This document shows positions 63,950 through 64,000 of a DNA stretch of 64,000 nucleotides, one piece after another (positions within the stretch are counted from its first letter, which is position 1; the number at the start of each line of letters is the position of its first letter). The notes below the pieces were generated by a model that saw only the letters and a list, made by a program, of their open reading frames with translations, had not been told where the DNA came from and made no database searches. The DNA lies in assembly GCA_964484765.1 (NCBI GenBank), contig CAZAGI010000018.1, positions 45,324 through 109,323 on the forward strand, read 5' to 3'. Made by a program: the position numbers and the translations under genes. Origin of the DNA: DSVQ01 sp964484765 (GTDB lineage Bacteria > Planctomycetota > Planctomycetia > Planctomycetales > Planctomycetaceae).

Positions 63950-64000
63950 TTACGCCGTTAACCCTGGTTTGAGTTGTTTGGCGAGTTGTTGTTGCTGTTG
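63950..64000 (-). CDS. C-terminal end of a minus-strand gene (partial)
   Basis: From the right edge inwards on the minus strand, 16 sense codons and a TAA encode QQQQQLAKQLKPGLTA. The Gln-run and helix-like tail look protein-like, and the stop is placed convergent to the DUF885 gene. Too short to identify. Confidence 0.4.
   Translation of the reverse strand, partial: QQQQQLAKQLKPGLTA

Noticed and set aside
1..64000. CRISPR array, prophage, transposase or integron
   Set aside because: No regularly spaced direct repeats, cas genes, recombinases or phage structural genes were seen.
1..64000. tRNA or rRNA genes
   Set aside because: No T-loop plus acceptor-stem pairing of tRNA form and no rRNA-like stretch was noticed; a covariance-model scan would settle this.

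Overview
The window reads as chromosomal DNA of a planctomycete, with a base composition of roughly 60% GC by eye. The evidence is a set of gene families almost confined to that phylum: two giant secreted proteins with the PSCyt1 / DUF1549 / DUF1553 architecture and a CxxCH haem motif, two Tat-exported DUF1501 proteins, a DUF6677-like membrane protein, PQQ-like beta-propellers, an intimin-type beta-barrel joined to a beta-helix, and many small membrane proteins of unknown function. Lipids and quinones are made by routes expected for the group: MEP pathway (IspG), futalosine menaquinone pathway (MqnD) and NAD from aspartate (NadB). No transposase, integrase, phage gene, CRISPR array, rRNA or tRNA was seen. 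Family assignments come from reading motifs, not from a database search.

Layout. 1-8.9 kb: an ABC-F ATPase running off the left edge, mqnD, nadB, the cdsA-uppS pair, a CsrA-like regulator, and a dehydrogenase-aminotransferase pair. 9-13.7 kb: a PSCyt1/PSD1 protein followed by a DUF1501 protein. 13.7-18.5 kb: a small anchored protein, then a probable surface-polymer unit (short DPGS protein, NoeA-like methyltransferase, membrane phospho-transferase of the sulfatase fold). 18.6-25 kb: a PQQ propeller, an esterase-SGNH fusion, an enolase-superfamily enzyme and small unknowns. 25-28.2 kb: ispG, divergent from an FAD oxidoreductase that overlaps an MnmM-like tRNA methyltransferase. 28.2-32.8 kb: membrane proteins, a pseudouridine synthase, a gene-free stretch with a candidate small RNA, and a pair with secretin-periplasmic-domain features. 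32.7-35.5 kb: condensation-fold protein and RimI. 35.5-45.9 kb: a long minus-strand run (MgsA, beta-barrel/beta-helix protein, DUF1501, GH15-like enzyme, ABC ATPase with a large membrane partner, esterase, DUF2071). 46-51 kb: HemW, Dps, FumC, Uma2, DUF58. 51.5-56.3 kb: ABC exporter with a TPR-like partner, then RsfS. 56.5-64 kb: ArgS with an Ala/Lys-rich insertion, a second PSCyt1/PSD1 protein, a DUF885 protein, and the tail of a minus-strand gene at the right edge.

The most interesting points are: (1) the translationally coupled FAD oxidoreductase and MnmM-like methyltransferase, which could together replace bifunctional MnmC in making mnm5(s2)U in tRNA; (2) the DPGS / methyltransferase / membrane phospho-transferase unit, in which the sulfatase-type nucleophile is Thr; (3) a promoter-plus-terminator unit with no reading frame at 30.77-30.94 kb, a candidate small RNA; (4) at least four different families of intergenic palindromic repeats, some of which supply stop codons or terminators of neighbouring genes.
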